NCBI GenBank assembly: GCA_002964805.2
Contig: PUDQ02000119.1
Coordinates: 1 to 64,000 of the forward strand
Reading direction: 5' to 3'
DNA length: 64,000 bases
DNA from: Trametes villosa
Lineage: Eukaryota; Basidiomycota; Agaricomycetes; Polyporales; Polyporaceae
Shown piece by piece: positions 63,483 to 64,000 of this stretch. The notes beneath the pieces were generated by a model. The model was not told the DNA's origin, did no database searches, and worked only from the letters and a program-made list of their open reading frames with translations. How positions within the stretch are numbered: position 1 is the first letter of the stretch; every line of letters begins with the position of its first letter. Made by a program: the position numbers and the translations under genes.

Positions 63483-64000
63483 AGATCATGTTAATTTGAA
63501 TCTGCCTGATTTCTGGATTAGCAACACCAGATGATATTTACTTGAGACTATCAAGCAAATTTACAGTTTTATGTACTGGACAAGCAGTGTACAAGTTAAT
63601 ATGCATGTCAGTTGCAGCAATTACTTTGTTACACCATACCCCTTACAGCATTATTAGCAGCTGATCTAATTTTCCCGTATCTGATTAGAGATGTATCTCA
63701 GCATTGTCCTCTTGTGGGTAGGTACCCTAGCATAGGAGGTCTGTCTCTATTGCCCATATGTTTATATCTCAGAACACACAATAAATCAACTTGCTTGAAA
63801 GCAATACTAATATTCGAACATTCATTATGACCAATCGCATGAGCTATGGCATTCACCAACAAATAGTAATTACAAGTCTGAGGTGCTGTCACAGATCTGG
63901 AGTGTGTGTGCATGAATTGATTCAAGCTTCTCACAGTGATGCAGCCTGCTTCCTTTTTGATGCTGGCTCATCCATTTGCCAAGTGATCCTACAGGCACTC
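63483..64000. other. AT-rich flank, repeat-like
   Basis: This is the continuation of the DNA that was joined to 31037 before the copia insertion. 63790-63930 resembles 17700-17800 and 27040-27120, so it is dispersed repeat sequence. No gene seen. Confidence 0.5.

Noticed and set aside
1..64000. CRISPR arrays, ribosomal RNA genes, bacterial operons
   Set aside because: No evenly spaced direct repeats with unique spacers, no rRNA-like blocks, and gene structure is clearly eukaryotic with introns.

Overview
The window reads as a transposon-dense block of a filamentous basidiomycete genome, most likely an Agaricomycete. The reasons are many short introns (about 45-75 bases, GTRNGT...YAG), a chromodomain Ty3 element, Ty1/copia elements with an initiator-tRNA-like primer site, a Tnp2-type (CACTA) transposase of the kind common in mushrooms and polypores, and Helitron, LINE and tyrosine-recombinase remnants. 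I see no gene that I would confidently call a resident housekeeping gene.

Layout. 1-7003 is the 3' part of a Ty3/gypsy chromovirus: pol with one internal TGA, an unusual 865-residue ORF after pol, a 3' noncoding stretch tiled with short hairpins, and the 3' LTR. 7004-31042 is a repeat graveyard. It holds several copies of an about 1.85-kb noncoding repeat (here called R) that carries two hairpin families, smaller repeats (S, T), solo LTRs (one with a perfect GTGCT duplication), a truncated copia with its LTR, fragments of a LINE, a tyrosine recombinase and a Helitron, a possible tRNA-like unit, some unrecognised broken ORFs, and a mosaic truncated second copia (23797-25929).

31043-63477 is one nested structure. 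A minus-strand copia element (LTRs 420 bp, target duplication TCACC) has a 27,346-bp DNA transposon (35847-63192) inserted exactly inside its 5' LTR, flanked by the duplication TGA. The DNA transposon starts CACGGCAGG and ends CCTGCCGTG, has long inverted repeats (about 1.6-1.8 kb) with subterminal TATAGCC-type motifs and a GC-rich minisatellite, and encodes a Tnp2-like transposase at its right end. The rest carries cargo: a SUN-domain membrane protein, a WD40-like protein, several single-pass or coiled-coil membrane proteins, and three sets of mutually related genes of unknown function.

Two things stand out. First, the gypsy element is saturated with perfect short inverted repeats, even inside the pol reading frame: 27 stems of 8-11 bp in 3.45 kb, where about 0.4 would be expected by chance. 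Second, the giant CACTA-like element carries a nuclear-envelope-flavoured set of cargo genes. Neither is something I can place as described.
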